Shown here piece by piece: positions 9,028 through 20,132 of a DNA stretch of 64,000 nt; position 1 is the stretch's first letter; the number at the start of each line of letters is the position of its first letter. The position numbers were made by a program, and so were the translations under genes. The DNA is from Avibacterium paragallinarum. GTDB lineage: Bacteria; Pseudomonadota; Gammaproteobacteria; Enterobacterales; Pasteurellaceae. Below the pieces are notes generated by a model, which saw only the letters and a program-made list of their open reading frames with translations, had not been told where the DNA came from and did no database searches. Location of the stretch: positions 124,001 through 188,000 of the forward strand of contig NZ_UGHK01000002.1 in the NCBI RefSeq assembly GCF_900450705.1, written 5' to 3'.

Positions 9028-11415
9028 TTAATCTCTCAAATAAGCATCAAAGCGTTGTTTTAATGCGTCTAATACTGCTGAAATTACCGCATTAATCTCT
9101 TTTTCCTCAAGGGTTTTTTCAGTATCTTGAATGGTTAAGCTAATGGCTAAACTTTTCTTACCTTCTGGTAAATTCGCCCCTTGATACACGTCAAACAGGC
9201 TCACATTTACAAGTTGTTTTCCACCTGCTTGGCGACAAACTTCTAGCACATCACCCGCTGGCGTTGCACTATCCACGACGATAGCAAGATCCCGTTTGTT
9301 CGCTGGGAAACGAGAAATCTCTTTGGCATTAGGCACAGTGCGTTCTGCAATTGGCGCCCATTCAATTTCAAAGACAATCGGTTTACCCGATAACCCTAAT
9401 TGTTGCACCACTTTCGGGTGAACCGTACCGATATAGCCGATTTCTTTATCATCAAGGATAATGGCAGCAGATTGCCCAGGATGTAACGCTGGGTATGATT
9501 TTGCAACAAAACGCAAACGATTTCCAGACTTTGTTAAGGATAAAATTCGCTCTAAATCCCCTTTAAGATCAAAGAAATCAACGTTTTCCCCTTTTTGTTC
9601 CCAGTGAACAGGGCGTTTATCCCCTACAATCGCTGCACCGATAACATATTCTTGACGCACGCCACTTTCCGCTTCCGCATCAGGAATAAAGCGTAGTCCG
9701 CTCTCAAAAATACGCACACGACTTTGCTGACGGTTTTGGTTATAGGCAATCGTGGTTAATAAACCTAGGAGCAAGGAAACACGCATTGCTGACATTTCAC
9801 GCGAAATCGGATTTGGTAAAATTAACGCTTCTTGCTCTGGGTGTAAAAGTTGTTGCACTTCAGGATCAACAAAGCTATAAGACACCACTTCTTGATAATC
9901 GCTATCCACAAAAGCGGTACGCACACGCACCATTTCAAGCAAGCTTTCAGGGATTGGCTTCATTTGTAAATGGGCTAATGGGGCATTGTTCGGAATGTTG
10001 TTATAACCGTAAATGCGCGCCACTTCTTCGATTAAGTCTTCTTCAATCTCAATATCAAAACGCCAGCTTGGTGAAATAGCTGTCCATAAACCCTCTTGGT
10101 AGCTCACTTGTAAGCCTAAACGTTGCAAAATGTCTGTAACGGTTTCCGTTGGGATATGATGACCTAATAAGTGATCCAATTTTTCACGGCGTAATTGCAC
10201 TTGTTTCACTTTTGGTAAATCAGCTTCGCTGACCACTTCGCAAATTTCACAGGCTTCCCCACCGCAAATTTCTAACAATAATGCGGTTGCACGTTCCATT
10301 GCTTTATGCTGAAGATTAAAATCCACACCTCTCTCAAAACGGTGTGAAGCATCGGTATGCAAGCCGTATTGTCTGGCTCGGCCAGTAATAGCTAATGGGG
10401 CGAAAAATGCCGCTTCAAGAATGACATCTTTGGTTTCGGCGTTTACACCACTTGCTTCACCGCCGAAAATACCTGCCATTGCTAATGGCCCATTTTGATC
10501 CGCAATGACAAGGGTATTTGGTTGTAATTTAGCCGTTGTGCCGTCTAATAACACCAGCTCTTCGCCCTCTTTCGCCATACGCACTTGCACAGGTTGTGCC
10601 ACTTTGGCGGCATCAAAAGCGTGTATTGGCTGACCGAGTTCAAGCAAAATATAATTGGTAATATCCACTACAGGATCGATAGAGCGGATACCGCAACGGC
10701 GTAATTTTTCTTTTAGCCAAATCGGGGGTTCCGCTTTTACGTTCACATTTTTAACCACACGCAATAAATAACGAGGGCAAGCTTCAGGGGCTAATACCTC
10801 AATTTGTGCTTTGTCCGCAATGGTCGCTGGCACGGCTTCAATCACAGGGGCATTTACTGCTGCTTGATTTACCACGCCCACTTCACGCACAATCCCCGCA
10901 ATGCTTAAACAGTCCGCACGATTTGGCGTTAAGCTGATTTCAATGCTGTTATCATTTAATTGCAAATATTCACGCAAATCTGTTCCCACTGGTGCGTCAG
11001 CAGGCAATTCAATAATGCCGTTATGATCGTCAGAAATACCGAGTTCGCTAAATGAACACAGCATTCCTTCAGAGGGTTGCCCACGCAATTTGGTTTTCTT
11101 AATTTTAAAATCACCCGGTAGCACTGCCCCTTCTACCGCACAAGCCACTTTTAAGCCTTGACGGCAATTTGGTGCACCGCAGACGATGTCTAACAAACGA
11201 TCACCGCCTACATTCACTTTGGTTACGCGTAATTTATCTGCGTCGGGGTGTTGAGCGCATTCCACCACTTCACCCACCACAACACCTGAAAATGCTCCAG
11301 CCACTGGCTCAACGCCATCAACTTCCAAGCCGAGCATAGTAATTTGATCACATAATTGTTCAGTGCTAATGGCAGGATTTACCCATTCACGCACCCATAA
11401 TTCACTAAATTTCAT
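9028..11415 (-). CDS. pheT: Phenylalanyl-tRNA synthetase beta subunit
   Basis: Large subunit of the alpha2-beta2 enzyme that charges tRNA-Phe. The 795-aa product shows the tRNA-binding fold near residues 40-150, the B3/B4 editing region ([10 protein letters not shown]), the B5 domain, and a C-terminal anticodon-binding ferredoxin-like domain ([14 protein letters not shown]). Length matches E. coli (795). It lies 42 bases downstream of pheS and directly before ihfA. It appears intact. Confidence 0.98.
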   Translation of the reverse strand: MKFSELWVREWVNPAISTEQLCDQITMLGLEVDGVEPVAGAFSGVVVGEVVECAQHPDADKLRVTKVNVGGDRLLDIVCGAPNCRQGLKVACAVEGAVLPGDFKIKKTKLRGQPSEGMLCSFSELGISDDHNGIIELPADAPVGTDLREYLQLNDNSIEISLTPNRADCLSIAGIVREVGVVNQAAVNAPVIEAVPATIADKAQIEVLAPEACPRYLLRVVKNVNVKAEPPIWLKEKLRRCGIRSIDPVVDITNYILLELGQPIHAFDAAKVAQPVQVRMAKEGEELVLLDGTTAKLQPNTLVIADQNGPLAMAGIFGGEASGVNAETKDVILEAAFFAPLAITGRARQYGLHTDASHRFERGVDFNLQHKAMERATALLLEICGGEACEICEVVSEADLPKVKQVQLRREKLDHLLGHHIPTETVTDILQRLGLQVSYQEGLWTAISPSWRFDIEIEEDLIEEVARIYGYNNIPNNAPLAHLQMKPIPESLLEMVRVRTAFVDSDYQEVVSYSFVDPEVQQLLHPEQEALILPNPISREMSAMRVSLLLGLLTTIAYNQNRQQSRVRIFESGLRFIPDAEAESGVRQEYVIGAAIVGDKRPVHWEQKGENVDFFDLKGDLERILSLTKSGNRLRFVAKSYPALHPGQSAAIILDDKEIGYIGTVHPKVVQQLGLSGKPIVFEIEWAPIAERTVPNAKEISRFPANKRDLAIVVDSATPAGDVLEVCRQAGGKQLVNVSLFDVYQGANLPEGKKSLAISLTIQDTEKTLEEKEINAVISAVLDALKQRFDAYLRD

Positions 11416-11457
11416 ATTCTTTCTCTATCGTAAATTTTATTCGGTCAATCAGATTAA

Positions 11458-12456
<999 letters not shown>

Positions 12457-12531
12457 CTATGAGTAAATAAATCTGATAAGAGTTGAAAAAATGCCTTAAT
12501 AATAATACTAACGCCTTAAAAAATCACGTTT

Positions 12532-13236
12532 TTATTCTGGTTTTTCGCAATTATTCTCCGCCGCCCATTGGGCGATTTTTTCTGCTAAACCAAGTGCGGT
12601 GAAAAATTCCCCTGTTTTGGGTAAGGTTTTGACGCAAATTTGTTGCTGTTGGTAAGCAAATCGCAGTTGATAGCAATGCAAATAAGTGCGGTCAGATTTT
12701 TGCTTATTTCCGCCATAAAGCACATCGCCTAAAATAGGGCTACCGAGGCTTTTCATCGCAACGCGTAATTGATGGGTTTTGCCTGTTTTGGGAAAGAGAA
12801 AAAACAGCCGTACAGGGGCGTCAAGGCTCACAGAATAAAACCTTGTTATCGCAGGGTTTTCCTTAGTTTGGCAGAGTTTCCAACTGCCGTTGCGGGATTT
12901 TTTCATATCCCCCACGATTCGCCCTTGCTTTTTCTTCGGCTTCTCAGCGGATAAGGCAAGGTAGGTTTTTTCGATTAAATGATCAGCAAATAAACGCGAC
13001 AGTTCTGCCGCCGCTTGGGCATTCAAGGCGAGGATCAATAGCCCCGACGTTACTTTGTCGAGGCGATGAACCAGCCACACTTGAGGCACATTTAATTGTT
13101 GCGCCACTAGGCTGGTTAGACCAACGGCTTGATCATCTTTATGCACAGAAATCCCACAAGGCTTGTGAATAATGATAAAATCCGCGTGCCGAAACACAAT
13201 GTCGAAAATAGGTGTTGTGATAGGTGTCGTAGTCAT
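12532..13236 (-). CDS. RluA-family pseudouridine synthase
   Basis: Converts a uridine in RNA to pseudouridine. The 234-aa product has the family signature VHRLDKVTSGLLILA, with catalytic Asp60, and the later KTGKTHQLRVAMKSLG block. No S4 domain precedes it. The compact layout is like the Haemophilus HI0042-type RluA-like proteins of unproven target. The start codon lies 24 bases from the divergent clsA start, with one uptake signal between, leaving little room for promoters; no clear ribosome site is visible for either gene. Confidence 0.88.
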   Translation of the reverse strand: MTTTPITTPIFDIVFRHADFIIIHKPCGISVHKDDQAVGLTSLVAQQLNVPQVWLVHRLDKVTSGLLILALNAQAAAELSRLFADHLIEKTYLALSAEKPKKKQGRIVGDMKKSRNGSWKLCQTKENPAITRFYSVSLDAPVRLFFLFPKTGKTHQLRVAMKSLGSPILGDVLYGGNKQKSDRTYLHCYQLRFAYQQQQICVKTLPKTGEFFTALGLAEKIAQWAAENNCEKPE

Positions 13237-13260
13237 TAATAAAAGTGCGGTTAAAAATCA

Positions 13261-14724
13261 ATGAGTTTTTCTTTTGAACAAATTATAGCATATCTGCTGC
13301 CTGTCCTAATTTGGATTTTAACGATCTCCATTACAATGCGTTTAGTGATCAAGAAACAATCGGTTTCCGCGATGCTGTCGTGGTTGATGATCATCTATTT
13401 AGTGCCAGTGGTGGGAATCCTCGCCTATTTAATTTTTGGCGAAGTGAGATTGGGAACAAAGCGTGCGAACACGTTCCGCCGCCTTGCTCCTAAATTCAAT
13501 CAATGGTTTGGTAGCTTCTCCCAATGCCCGCAGTTGATTAATCATCATAATACCCTGCTCTATCGCCCGATATTTGATCTAGCGAAAAGCCGTTTGAATA
13601 TCCCTTGTGTGCTGGGTAATGAACTGCATATTTTAGATACCCCTGAGAGCATTATAAAAAGCATTATTCAAGACATTCACCAAGCTAAACATAGCATTAA
13701 TATGGTGTTCTATATTTGGTGGAATGGTGGCTTAGTGCAAGAGGTGCAAACCGCGCTCATCGCCGCCCAACAACGCGGAGTAAAAGTGCGGTTATTACTG
13801 GATAGTGTTGGCAGCCGCCAATTTTTCAAAAGCCAAAATTATCGTCAAATGAAAGAGGCGGGCATTGAGATCACCGAAGCGCTACATGTTAATTTACTGC
13901 GTATGTTTTTTAGCCGTATTGATTTACGCCAACACCGCAAAATTATTGTGATCGATAATCAAATTGCTTACACGGGCAGTATGAATATGGTTGATCCCAA
14001 ATACTTCAAACAAAACAGCCACGTTGGTGAATGGGTGGACATTATGGTTCGCATTAACGGGGCGGTGTCTGCGGTGTTAAACGGGCTATATGCGTGGGAT
14101 TGGCAAATTGAAACGGACAAAGAAATCCCATTGCAATTGCCAGATTGCCCTTTGTTACCCGTTGATCATAATAACTCTCACGCCGTACAAATTCTTGCCA
14201 CGGGTCTGGGCTTTCCTGATGATTTAATGGCACAATCTCTTTCGATTGCCATTTTTTCCGCACGGAAAAGTATCACCATTACCTCGCCTTATTTTGTGCC
14301 AAGCCACAGCATCGCCGAAGCCTTACGCATTGCCGCGTTGCGTGGTGTTGAGGTAACCCTCATTCTGCCGAAGAAAAATGATTCCTTAATGGTGAGCTGG
14401 GCGAGCCGCACTTTCTTTGAAGACTTGCTTGCGGCGGGGGTAAAAATTTATCAATTTGAACAAGGCTTGTTGCATACCAAAAGTGTGTTGATTGATAACC
14501 GCCTCGCCTTAGTTGGCACGGTGAATATGGATATGCGGAGTTTTATGTTGAACTTTGAAGTAACAATGGTGGTGGAAGACGTGGCATTCGCCAATGAAGT
14601 GACGTTGTTACAACAAAACTATCGCCAGCACGCCTCACTTTTAGGCTATGAAGATTGGGTGAAACGCCCCGTGTATCAACGCGTGATTGAACGTTTATTT
14701 TTCTTATTCAGCCCGCTGTTATAA
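13261..14724 (+). CDS. clsA: Cardiolipin synthase
   Basis: Inner-membrane enzyme that joins phosphatidylglycerol molecules into cardiolipin. The 487-aa product has two N-terminal membrane segments (about 7-30 and 38-59) and two phospholipase-D HKD motifs: His225/Lys227/Asp232 (HRKIIVID) and His405/Lys407/Asp412 (HTKSVLID). It ends ERLFFLFSPLL, like E. coli ClsA. No clear ribosome site precedes the ATG. Likely followed in transcription by the phosphatase gene 45 bases downstream. Confidence 0.96.
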   Translation: MSFSFEQIIAYLLPVLIWILTISITMRLVIKKQSVSAMLSWLMIIYLVPVVGILAYLIFGEVRLGTKRANTFRRLAPKFNQWFGSFSQCPQLINHHNTLLYRPIFDLAKSRLNIPCVLGNELHILDTPESIIKSIIQDIHQAKHSINMVFYIWWNGGLVQEVQTALIAAQQRGVKVRLLLDSVGSRQFFKSQNYRQMKEAGIEITEALHVNLLRMFFSRIDLRQHRKIIVIDNQIAYTGSMNMVDPKYFKQNSHVGEWVDIMVRINGAVSAVLNGLYAWDWQIETDKEIPLQLPDCPLLPVDHNNSHAVQILATGLGFPDDLMAQSLSIAIFSARKSITITSPYFVPSHSIAEALRIAALRGVEVTLILPKKNDSLMVSWASRTFFEDLLAAGVKIYQFEQGLLHTKSVLIDNRLALVGTVNMDMRSFMLNFEVTMVVEDVAFANEVTLLQQNYRQHASLLGYEDWVKRPVYQRVIERLFFLFSPLL

Positions 14725-14769
14725 AGTGCGGTATGAATTTTACCTATTTTTACACTGATTGAGGAAGCA

Positions 14770-15423
14770 ATGAAAAAACAACTTAGCTTTTATTTTGTAC
14801 GGCACGGACGCACGGAATGGAATGAAAAAGGCTTATTACAAGGTCAAGGGGATTCGCCATTAACGGTGGAAGGCATAGAAGGTGCGATCAAAACAGGTAA
14901 ATACTTAGCTGATGTGCCTTTCATTGCAGCCTATTCCAGTGTGCTAAAACGGGCAATGGATACCACGCAATACATTCTTGGTGAGCGAAATATTCCTTTC
15001 TTTCAGCACAAAGGCTTAAACGAACATTTTTTCGGCGCTTGGGAGGGCGTGTTGGTGGACAGCATTCGTCATAGCGAAGAATACCAACAAATGACGCAAT
15101 CCCCAGCCAACTATCAGGCTAAAAGCAACGGTGGTGAAACCTTTGCAGAGCTGGCAGAACGGGCAATGCAGGCAATTTATGACATTATTCAAGTTCACGA
15201 CAAGGGGAATATTTTGGTGGTTTCTCACGGGCATACCCTACATTTGCTCCTCGCCTTACTTGACGGCTCAAGCTGGCAAACCCATCGAGAAAATCCCCGT
15301 GTTACACGCCTTGCTAATACCTCAATCAGCATTGTTCGCTATGAACAATCTGAAAACGAAACACTAGGACGGTTTAGTTTAGAGGTGGTGAATGGGACGG
15401 AGCATTTGAATTACATCGCATAA
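14770..15423 (+). CDS. Histidine phosphatase family protein (phosphoglycerate mutase-like)
   Basis: The 217-aa product has the phosphohistidine motif VRHGRTEW (nucleophile His12), a second histidine at His153 (VVSHGHTL) and an acidic residue at Glu85. These mark the histidine phosphatase superfamily (GpmB, CobC, broad-specificity phosphatases). Substrate cannot be told from sequence. It has a good ribosome site (GAGGAAG) and follows clsA. Confidence 0.87.
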   Translation: MKKQLSFYFVRHGRTEWNEKGLLQGQGDSPLTVEGIEGAIKTGKYLADVPFIAAYSSVLKRAMDTTQYILGERNIPFFQHKGLNEHFFGAWEGVLVDSIRHSEEYQQMTQSPANYQAKSNGGETFAELAERAMQAIYDIIQVHDKGNILVVSHGHTLHLLLALLDGSSWQTHRENPRVTRLANTSISIVRYEQSENETLGRFSLEVVNGTEHLNYIA

Positions 15424-15448
15424 AAAAGCGGCAATTTCGCTGCTTTTA
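15424..15448 (+). terminator. Terminator after the histidine phosphatase gene
   Basis: AAAAGCGGC / GCTGCTTTT stem with one mismatch and a short loop starts immediately after the stop codon. It lies between two convergent genes and may serve purU too. Confidence 0.6.
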
Positions 15449-15453
15449 TAGGG

Positions 15454-16290
15454 TTAAAGAATAATCGTTTTATTTTTATACACAAAAACGCGATCTTGCA
15501 AGACTAAGTCTAACGCTCTGGTTAAAACGGTTTTTTCAACATCCCGCCCTGCTTTCATCATCGCTTCCGCACTATAAGTATGATCAACATTAATGACGTT
15601 CTGCATAATAATTGGACCTTCATCAAGCTCATTATTAATAAAATGTGCTGTCGCTCCAATAATTTTCACGCCTCGCTCGTAGGCTTGTTGATAGGGTTTT
15701 GCCCCAATAAAAGCAGGCAAAAATGAATGGTGAATATTTATCACACGATTAGGATAACGAGCCACAAATTCAGGATTTAATACCCGCATATATTTGGCTA
15801 ATACGATATAATCTGGGCTGTATTCATCGATTTTTTCAGCCAATAATTTATCGTGCTCAACACGACTCAACCCTAAATGACTTACGCAATGGAAAGGAAT
15901 ATCAAAACGCTCAACTAAGCCCCTTAAATTGTCGTGGTTACCAATCACCGCCGCAATTTCAACATCTAACCCGCCGTAAGAGGTTTTCATCAGAATATCA
16001 CCTAGGCAATGGGCTTCTTTGGTAACTAAAATCACTATTCTTTTACGTTTTGCACTGATTAACTGATTATGCGTCCCCATCGGCAAACTAAGACGGAGAT
16101 CTTCCAGCAAGGTATTCTCATTAAAAATTCCCTCGAGTTCTGTACGCATAAAAAAATGTTTTGTGTCAAAATCCACAAATTCGTTATTATGAATAATATT
16201 CAGTTGATGTTTATAACAAATGTTGGTGATCTTTGCGATAAGCCCTTTATCATCAGGACAATGAGTAAGAAGAATTTTATTTTCTAGCAT
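15454..16290 (-). CDS. purU: Formyltetrahydrofolate deformylase
   Basis: Hydrolyses 10-formyl-THF to THF and formate, balancing one-carbon pools and feeding formate to PurT. The 278-aa product has an N-terminal ACT domain (about 5-85) and a formyltransferase-like domain with INIHHSFLPAFIGAKPY and the GATAHFINNELDEGPII block, whose His and Asp are catalytic in the family. It stands alone between convergent and same-strand neighbours. Intact. Confidence 0.96.
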   Translation of the reverse strand: MLENKILLTHCPDDKGLIAKITNICYKHQLNIIHNNEFVDFDTKHFFMRTELEGIFNENTLLEDLRLSLPMGTHNQLISAKRKRIVILVTKEAHCLGDILMKTSYGGLDVEIAAVIGNHDNLRGLVERFDIPFHCVSHLGLSRVEHDKLLAEKIDEYSPDYIVLAKYMRVLNPEFVARYPNRVINIHHSFLPAFIGAKPYQQAYERGVKIIGATAHFINNELDEGPIIMQNVINVDHTYSAEAMMKAGRDVEKTVLTRALDLVLQDRVFVYKNKTIIL

Positions 16291-16470
16291 AATATTGTGT
16301 TTGAGTTAAAAACCTATGAATACAAGCAATGCAATAAACGATTACAATGCCACTAATTATTAAAAATTTAGCCATTACCAAAGTAATCAACTAAATCTTA
16401 TCTTGTTTAAATCTCATACATAATATAAATAATACTAGGTAACATCAAGAATTTTGGCGATAAAATAATG

Positions 16471-17199
16471 TTATTTTACCAACGTTGTTTGCATATAAGT
16501 TAAACGCTCAAGGTTCGTAATATAATGCCCTAATTCTTGCTCTTCTGGCTTATGAACATAGGGGATCTGCCCAAGCAGAGGGGCTTCAATTTTTTCACTA
16601 AGCATAGCAATAATCTCGGCGTAATGTGCTAATCCTGGGTTAATTCGATTAGCAATCCAGCCTAATAAAGGCAAGCCCGATTGTTCAATGGATTGAGCTG
16701 TAAGCAGTGCGTGATTAATACACCCCTCCTTAATTCCCACAACAAGCACAACAGGCATTTTATGAGAAACAGCCCAGCTTGCAAAACTATATTCTTGGTT
16801 CATTGGCGTAAGCCAACCAAAAGCCCCTTCAACCAATACTGATTGGAAGCGCTGACTTAACGCCATAAGATCATAATTAATTTTTGCAATATCAATACGC
16901 TGCCCTTCTTCACTTAACATAGGCAGCTTATGAGAAAAACTATAACTGTTTACATCTTGATAGGTAACGCTTTCCTTTGTTGCACTCATTAATGTTAAGA
17001 CATCAGAATTATTCTCTAAACCATAATCACTTTCAGTTAAATTAGGGGCTTCTTGATACCCCCAATCTTCTTGACGACAAGCGATAGGCTTATAACCTAC
17101 AATTTGAATTCCTTCATTTTGCAATGCCTGAATAATCGCTCGGCTTGCTACTGTTTTACCGACATTCGTATCTGTCCCCGTGACAAAAAAACAGCTCAT
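16471..17199 (-). CDS. bioD: Dethiobiotin synthetase (BioD2-like)
   Basis: ATP-dependent ring closure of diaminopelargonate to dethiobiotin in biotin synthesis. The 242-aa product has the P-loop GTDTNVGKT (residues 8-16) and a YKPIACR segment. No other bio genes are near. Instead it follows the ROK repressor gene mlc, exactly as bioD2 (ynfK) follows mlc in E. coli, so this is probably the BioD2-type paralogue rather than the one in a biotin operon. Confidence 0.9.
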   Translation of the reverse strand: MSCFFVTGTDTNVGKTVASRAIIQALQNEGIQIVGYKPIACRQEDWGYQEAPNLTESDYGLENNSDVLTLMSATKESVTYQDVNSYSFSHKLPMLSEEGQRIDIAKINYDLMALSQRFQSVLVEGAFGWLTPMNQEYSFASWAVSHKMPVVLVVGIKEGCINHALLTAQSIEQSGLPLLGWIANRINPGLAHYAEIIAMLSEKIEAPLLGQIPYVHKPEEQELGHYITNLERLTYMQTTLVK

Positions 17200-18514
17200 A
17201 ATATCTTTCCTTATAATCCAGTTTTATGGAATTCTAAAAGAATTTACATCACAAAATATTGAGCTAACACAATTTTTCTTTATTTTTCAATAAATCACCA
17301 ATCAAGCTCCCCTCATAAATGCCTTGCTTTATTGCTGCCGTTAATACTTCAGGACTATTCCATTTATAACGACTAATCACCACATCAACATCACAATGGT
17401 AGAATGCTAAACGCTGGCTTAAATAAGGTAAAAAAATATCTTTAGCTGCTAATAAATAAGTATGTAACATTACTTTTTTAGAGGCGAACATATTGACCAA
17501 ACAGCTCAAATGGTACGCAGTTACATCGGCAATATGATGAATAATTTCAATGGCTTTAGGATCTTTATGCTGTGCTTTCTCACATAAAAAATGGATTTTT
17601 TCAATGCTATTTTCTTGTTGATGATTAGGGTAAGCCAAATCAATGAATTGATAAATCGCTTTATGTGTAAGCTGATTAATAATTTGGTAACGCTCTATTT
17701 CAGGTAATGAATGCCCGATTTGAGATTGCATAGAATGTAAGTGCGGTGTAATAAGTTTATCGATTTTCATTATAGGATGTTTATTACAACGTAACACATC
17801 GCCTTGTGATAGCACACTTAAATTCACCCGCTCATCGAGTTGTAAAAACAAAACGTTATCACAGCCAATAACACTGCCTACTGAGCTTTCTGCAAATAAC
17901 CAAGTTTGAAAATAATCTGTCACCATAATAGGCATTTTAAAATAGGGATTAAATAACGCTTTTAAATCAAGTGTTAGCTGGCGATTTCCTAATTGATAAA
18001 CATAATGTTGCTTTTCATCTAATATTCCAGTTACAGCGATTGAAAAGGTAATGATTTTATTAGGATCAAGTTTCGTTTCTTGGAGAAAAATCTCTAGGTA
18101 CTCAATCAAAATAGACCCAAGCTGTGCAAACTCCTCTGTGCGTAATGGAAAGGAACGCTCAGCAATGGGCGTACCATTTAGTTCACATAAAAAAATATCA
18201 AATCGATTCTCGCTTAATACTGCACATAGAGATTGCCAATAAAAAGGCGAAACACATAATCCAATCGCAGGGCGACCGCGATATTCTGTATTTCGCACAG
18301 CTTTTTCAATAATCAATCGCTCATTAATTAATTGCCTTGTTAAAGTTGTAATTGTTGCTGGAGCAAGGCGAGAAAGTTTTGAAAGATCCATACGAGAAAT
18401 TTCTTCAAACTGCTCAATCAGGCGATAAATCCGTCCTAATTGCTGTAATTTTAATAAAAATTTAGGGGCTGTAGTAGATTAGCCCTAAATTTCACACCAT
18501 TTTCGCAATATTTT

Positions 18515-19233
18515 GGGGCTGTCCTAGATAACTAGACTAAACTCCCTTTAACCAATTGTTTTAAAATAGAAATTTGACTTTTTATGTTGCTGTAATTAAA
18601 ACGCCATTCACATTCCTTTAAATAAAGCTCAAAATGCACTTTTGGGATACCATTAAATTTGCGTAAATGGCGTTTTGCTTGGCTTCAAAAATTCTCAATT
18701 CCGTTAATGTGGTTATGATTTTCAGCAAAATGTGTGCTGTGATTGATACGAAAATGACTAAATTCACTCACATCAAGCACGTCATAACTACGATAATTAT
18801 CGGTGTAAACAATACTATCAGGCTTTACCTGCTCCCGAATAATGGGTAACAAGGTGGCAGATTGCGTATTTGGAACCGCAACGGTATAAACCTTGCCATT
18901 GCGCTTGAGAAGCCCGAATACCGCAATTTTCCCTGCCGCACCACGACCACGTTTGCCTTTGCGAGCACCGCCAAAATAACTTTCATCGGCTTCAATTTCA
19001 CCTTCAAACATCTCTAAGTGAAGGCTGTTTTGATAGATGAGTTGGCGTAAACGATGAAAGTAATATGCGGCAGTCGTTTTGTTTACATTGACTAACTCTG
19101 CTGCTGTCCTTGCAGTAACACCTGCAACAAATAGCTCAATGAGTTTATTTTGTTTGTGCTGACTTAGACGACTTTTTCTCATTGGTTCATTCTAACCTAA
19201 ATAGATTTTTTAGTTGTTATCTAGGACAGCCCC
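18515..19233 (-). mobile_element. IS1016-group element type B, copy 1, nested in type A
   Basis: 719 bp with 18-bp inverted ends GGGGCTGTCCTAGATAAC. It is flanked by a perfect 8-bp duplication AATATTTT (18507-18514 and 19234-19241). Type A copy 2 has the sequence uninterrupted at the matching place, which proves the order of events: A entered mlc first, then B entered A. The second copy of B at 41505-42223 is almost identical. Confidence 0.95.
18532..19182 (-). pseudogene. IS1595-family transposase of type B copy 1, with in-frame TGA
   Basis: Reading from ATG 19182 gives 165 residues, then TGA at 18687-18685, then an open frame on to 18532 (216 aa in all, the length of the type A enzyme). 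Visible: HTH region TARTAAELV, DESYFGG (first Asp), YTDNYRSYD (second Asp) and HINGIENF, whose Glu is the likely third acid. The TGA stands where type A has the Trp of ENFWNQAKR. The sequence after it (SQAKRHLRKFNGIPK) is conserved with type A. Copy 2 carries the same TGA. Confidence 0.85.
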
Positions 19234-19871
19234 AATATTTTTAACTGCTCTTTTGGTGTCCCAAAGTTAAACCGAAATTCACATTCCTTCAAGAATAAAG
19301 GAAAGTTTTTTCGGTTAATTCCATTATATTTTCGCAGTATCCGCTTCGCCTGATTCCAAAAATTTTCAATGCCATTAATATGATTTTGTTTCACCGCAAA
19401 TAGCTCGGAATGATTGATTCGTTCGTGGTGAAATTCACTCACATCAAGTGCATCATAACTGCGATAAGTGTCCGTATAAACCCAGCTATCAGGCTTGATT
19501 TTTCTTTTAATAACAGGGAGTAATGTTTCACTCTTGGTGTTTTCAACCACAACAGTAAATACCTTTCCTTGTCGTTTTAGTAACCCAAAAACAGCAACTT
19601 TTCCAGCCGCTCCTCGTCCTCGTCCTCGTTTTCCCTTTCGATGACCACCAAAATAGCTTTCGTCTAGTTCAATTTCCCCCTCAAAAATCTCGTTAACTTC
19701 AAGGGATAAATGATAGCCAATCACAAGCCTGATTTTATGGTAGAACAAAGCGGCTGTATTCGGTTGAATATCTAGCAAATTTGCTGCTGTTCTTGCAGTA
19801 ACTTCTGCGACAAAAAACTCAAGCAGTTTTTTCTGTATGGATTGCTTTAATTTACAATATGTTATCTTCAT
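19221..19871 (-). CDS. IS1595-family transposase of type A copy 1, altered C-terminus
   Basis: 216-aa DDE transposase: HTH (TARTAANLLDI), DESYFGGHRKG, VYTDTYRSYD, HINGIENFWNQAKR and ECEFRFNF. The last residues (LGLS) come from the end of the type B element; copy 2 ends LRKWCEI at this point. All presumed catalytic residues are present, so activity may be retained, but only a 4-residue foreign tail replaces the native 7. Confidence 0.85.
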   Translation of the reverse strand: MKITYCKLKQSIQKKLLEFFVAEVTARTAANLLDIQPNTAALFYHKIRLVIGYHLSLEVNEIFEGEIELDESYFGGHRKGKRGRGRGAAGKVAVFGLLKRQGKVFTVVVENTKSETLLPVIKRKIKPDSWVYTDTYRSYDALDVSEFHHERINHSELFAVKQNHINGIENFWNQAKRILRKYNGINRKNFPLFLKECEFRFNFGTPKEQLKILGLS

Positions 19872-19941
19872 TTTTGTAGTATAGCATTGTTACTAATCTA
19901 CTACAGCCCCTAAATTTATTCTGTTTTCTTTCCTTAAGCAT

Positions 19942-20132
19942 AATCCCCAACCATTAATTAAATTTTTAAATAAAATTCTTGCTTTTATATCAGCTTCCTA
20001 CCTAAAAACAAGTACATTAATACAATTTTGCGGAAAAGCTCACAAAAACAAATCCTTAATACACTTTGGAAAATCTTTTCACTTGCGGTAAACTAAGCAC
20101 GTTTTTACGCTAATTTTTTGATTGAGGTTTAT
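19942..20132 (+). promoter_or_regulatory. Intergenic region between mlc start and asnS
   Basis: Divergent gap that would hold the original mlc promoter (minus) and the asnS promoter (plus). GAGG at 20124-20127 is the asnS ribosome site, 5 bases before the ATG at 20133. No operator was recognised. Confidence 0.4.

Larger units (their letters stand above)
18465..19910 (-). mobile_element. IS1016-group element type A, copy 1 (IS1595 family), itself interrupted
   Basis: Terminal inverted repeats GGGGCTGTAGTAGATTA at 18465 and, inverted, ending at 19910. The block is 1446 bp because a second element (type B, 18515-19233) sits inside it. Removing type B and one copy of its 8-bp duplication leaves 719 bp, equal to copy 2 at 36183-36901. 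Flanks show an imperfect 8-bp target duplication (AAAATTTA/TAAATTTA). Inserted in codon 11 of mlc. Confidence 0.92.
17264..19941 (-). pseudogene. mlc: ROK-family repressor Mlc, split by nested IS elements
   Basis: Mlc represses PTS sugar genes and is released by binding EIICB-Glc. The 3' part (17264-18464) reads on from an internal ATG at 18391 and holds the second half of the helix-turn-helix and the ROK domain. The 5' part (19911-19941) gives the start ATG at 19941, with GGGG upstream. Removing the IS block 18465-19910 and one 8-bp flank rejoins the frame: 1224 nt, 407 aa, close to E. coli Mlc (406), with GRIYRLIEQFEEISRMDLSK across the join. The flanking duplications are AAAATTTA and TAAATTTA, 7 of 8 identical. 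Any protein made from the internal ATG lacks the first DNA-binding helix. Loss of repression of PTS genes is inferred. The neighbour bioD supports the identity. Confidence 0.93.
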
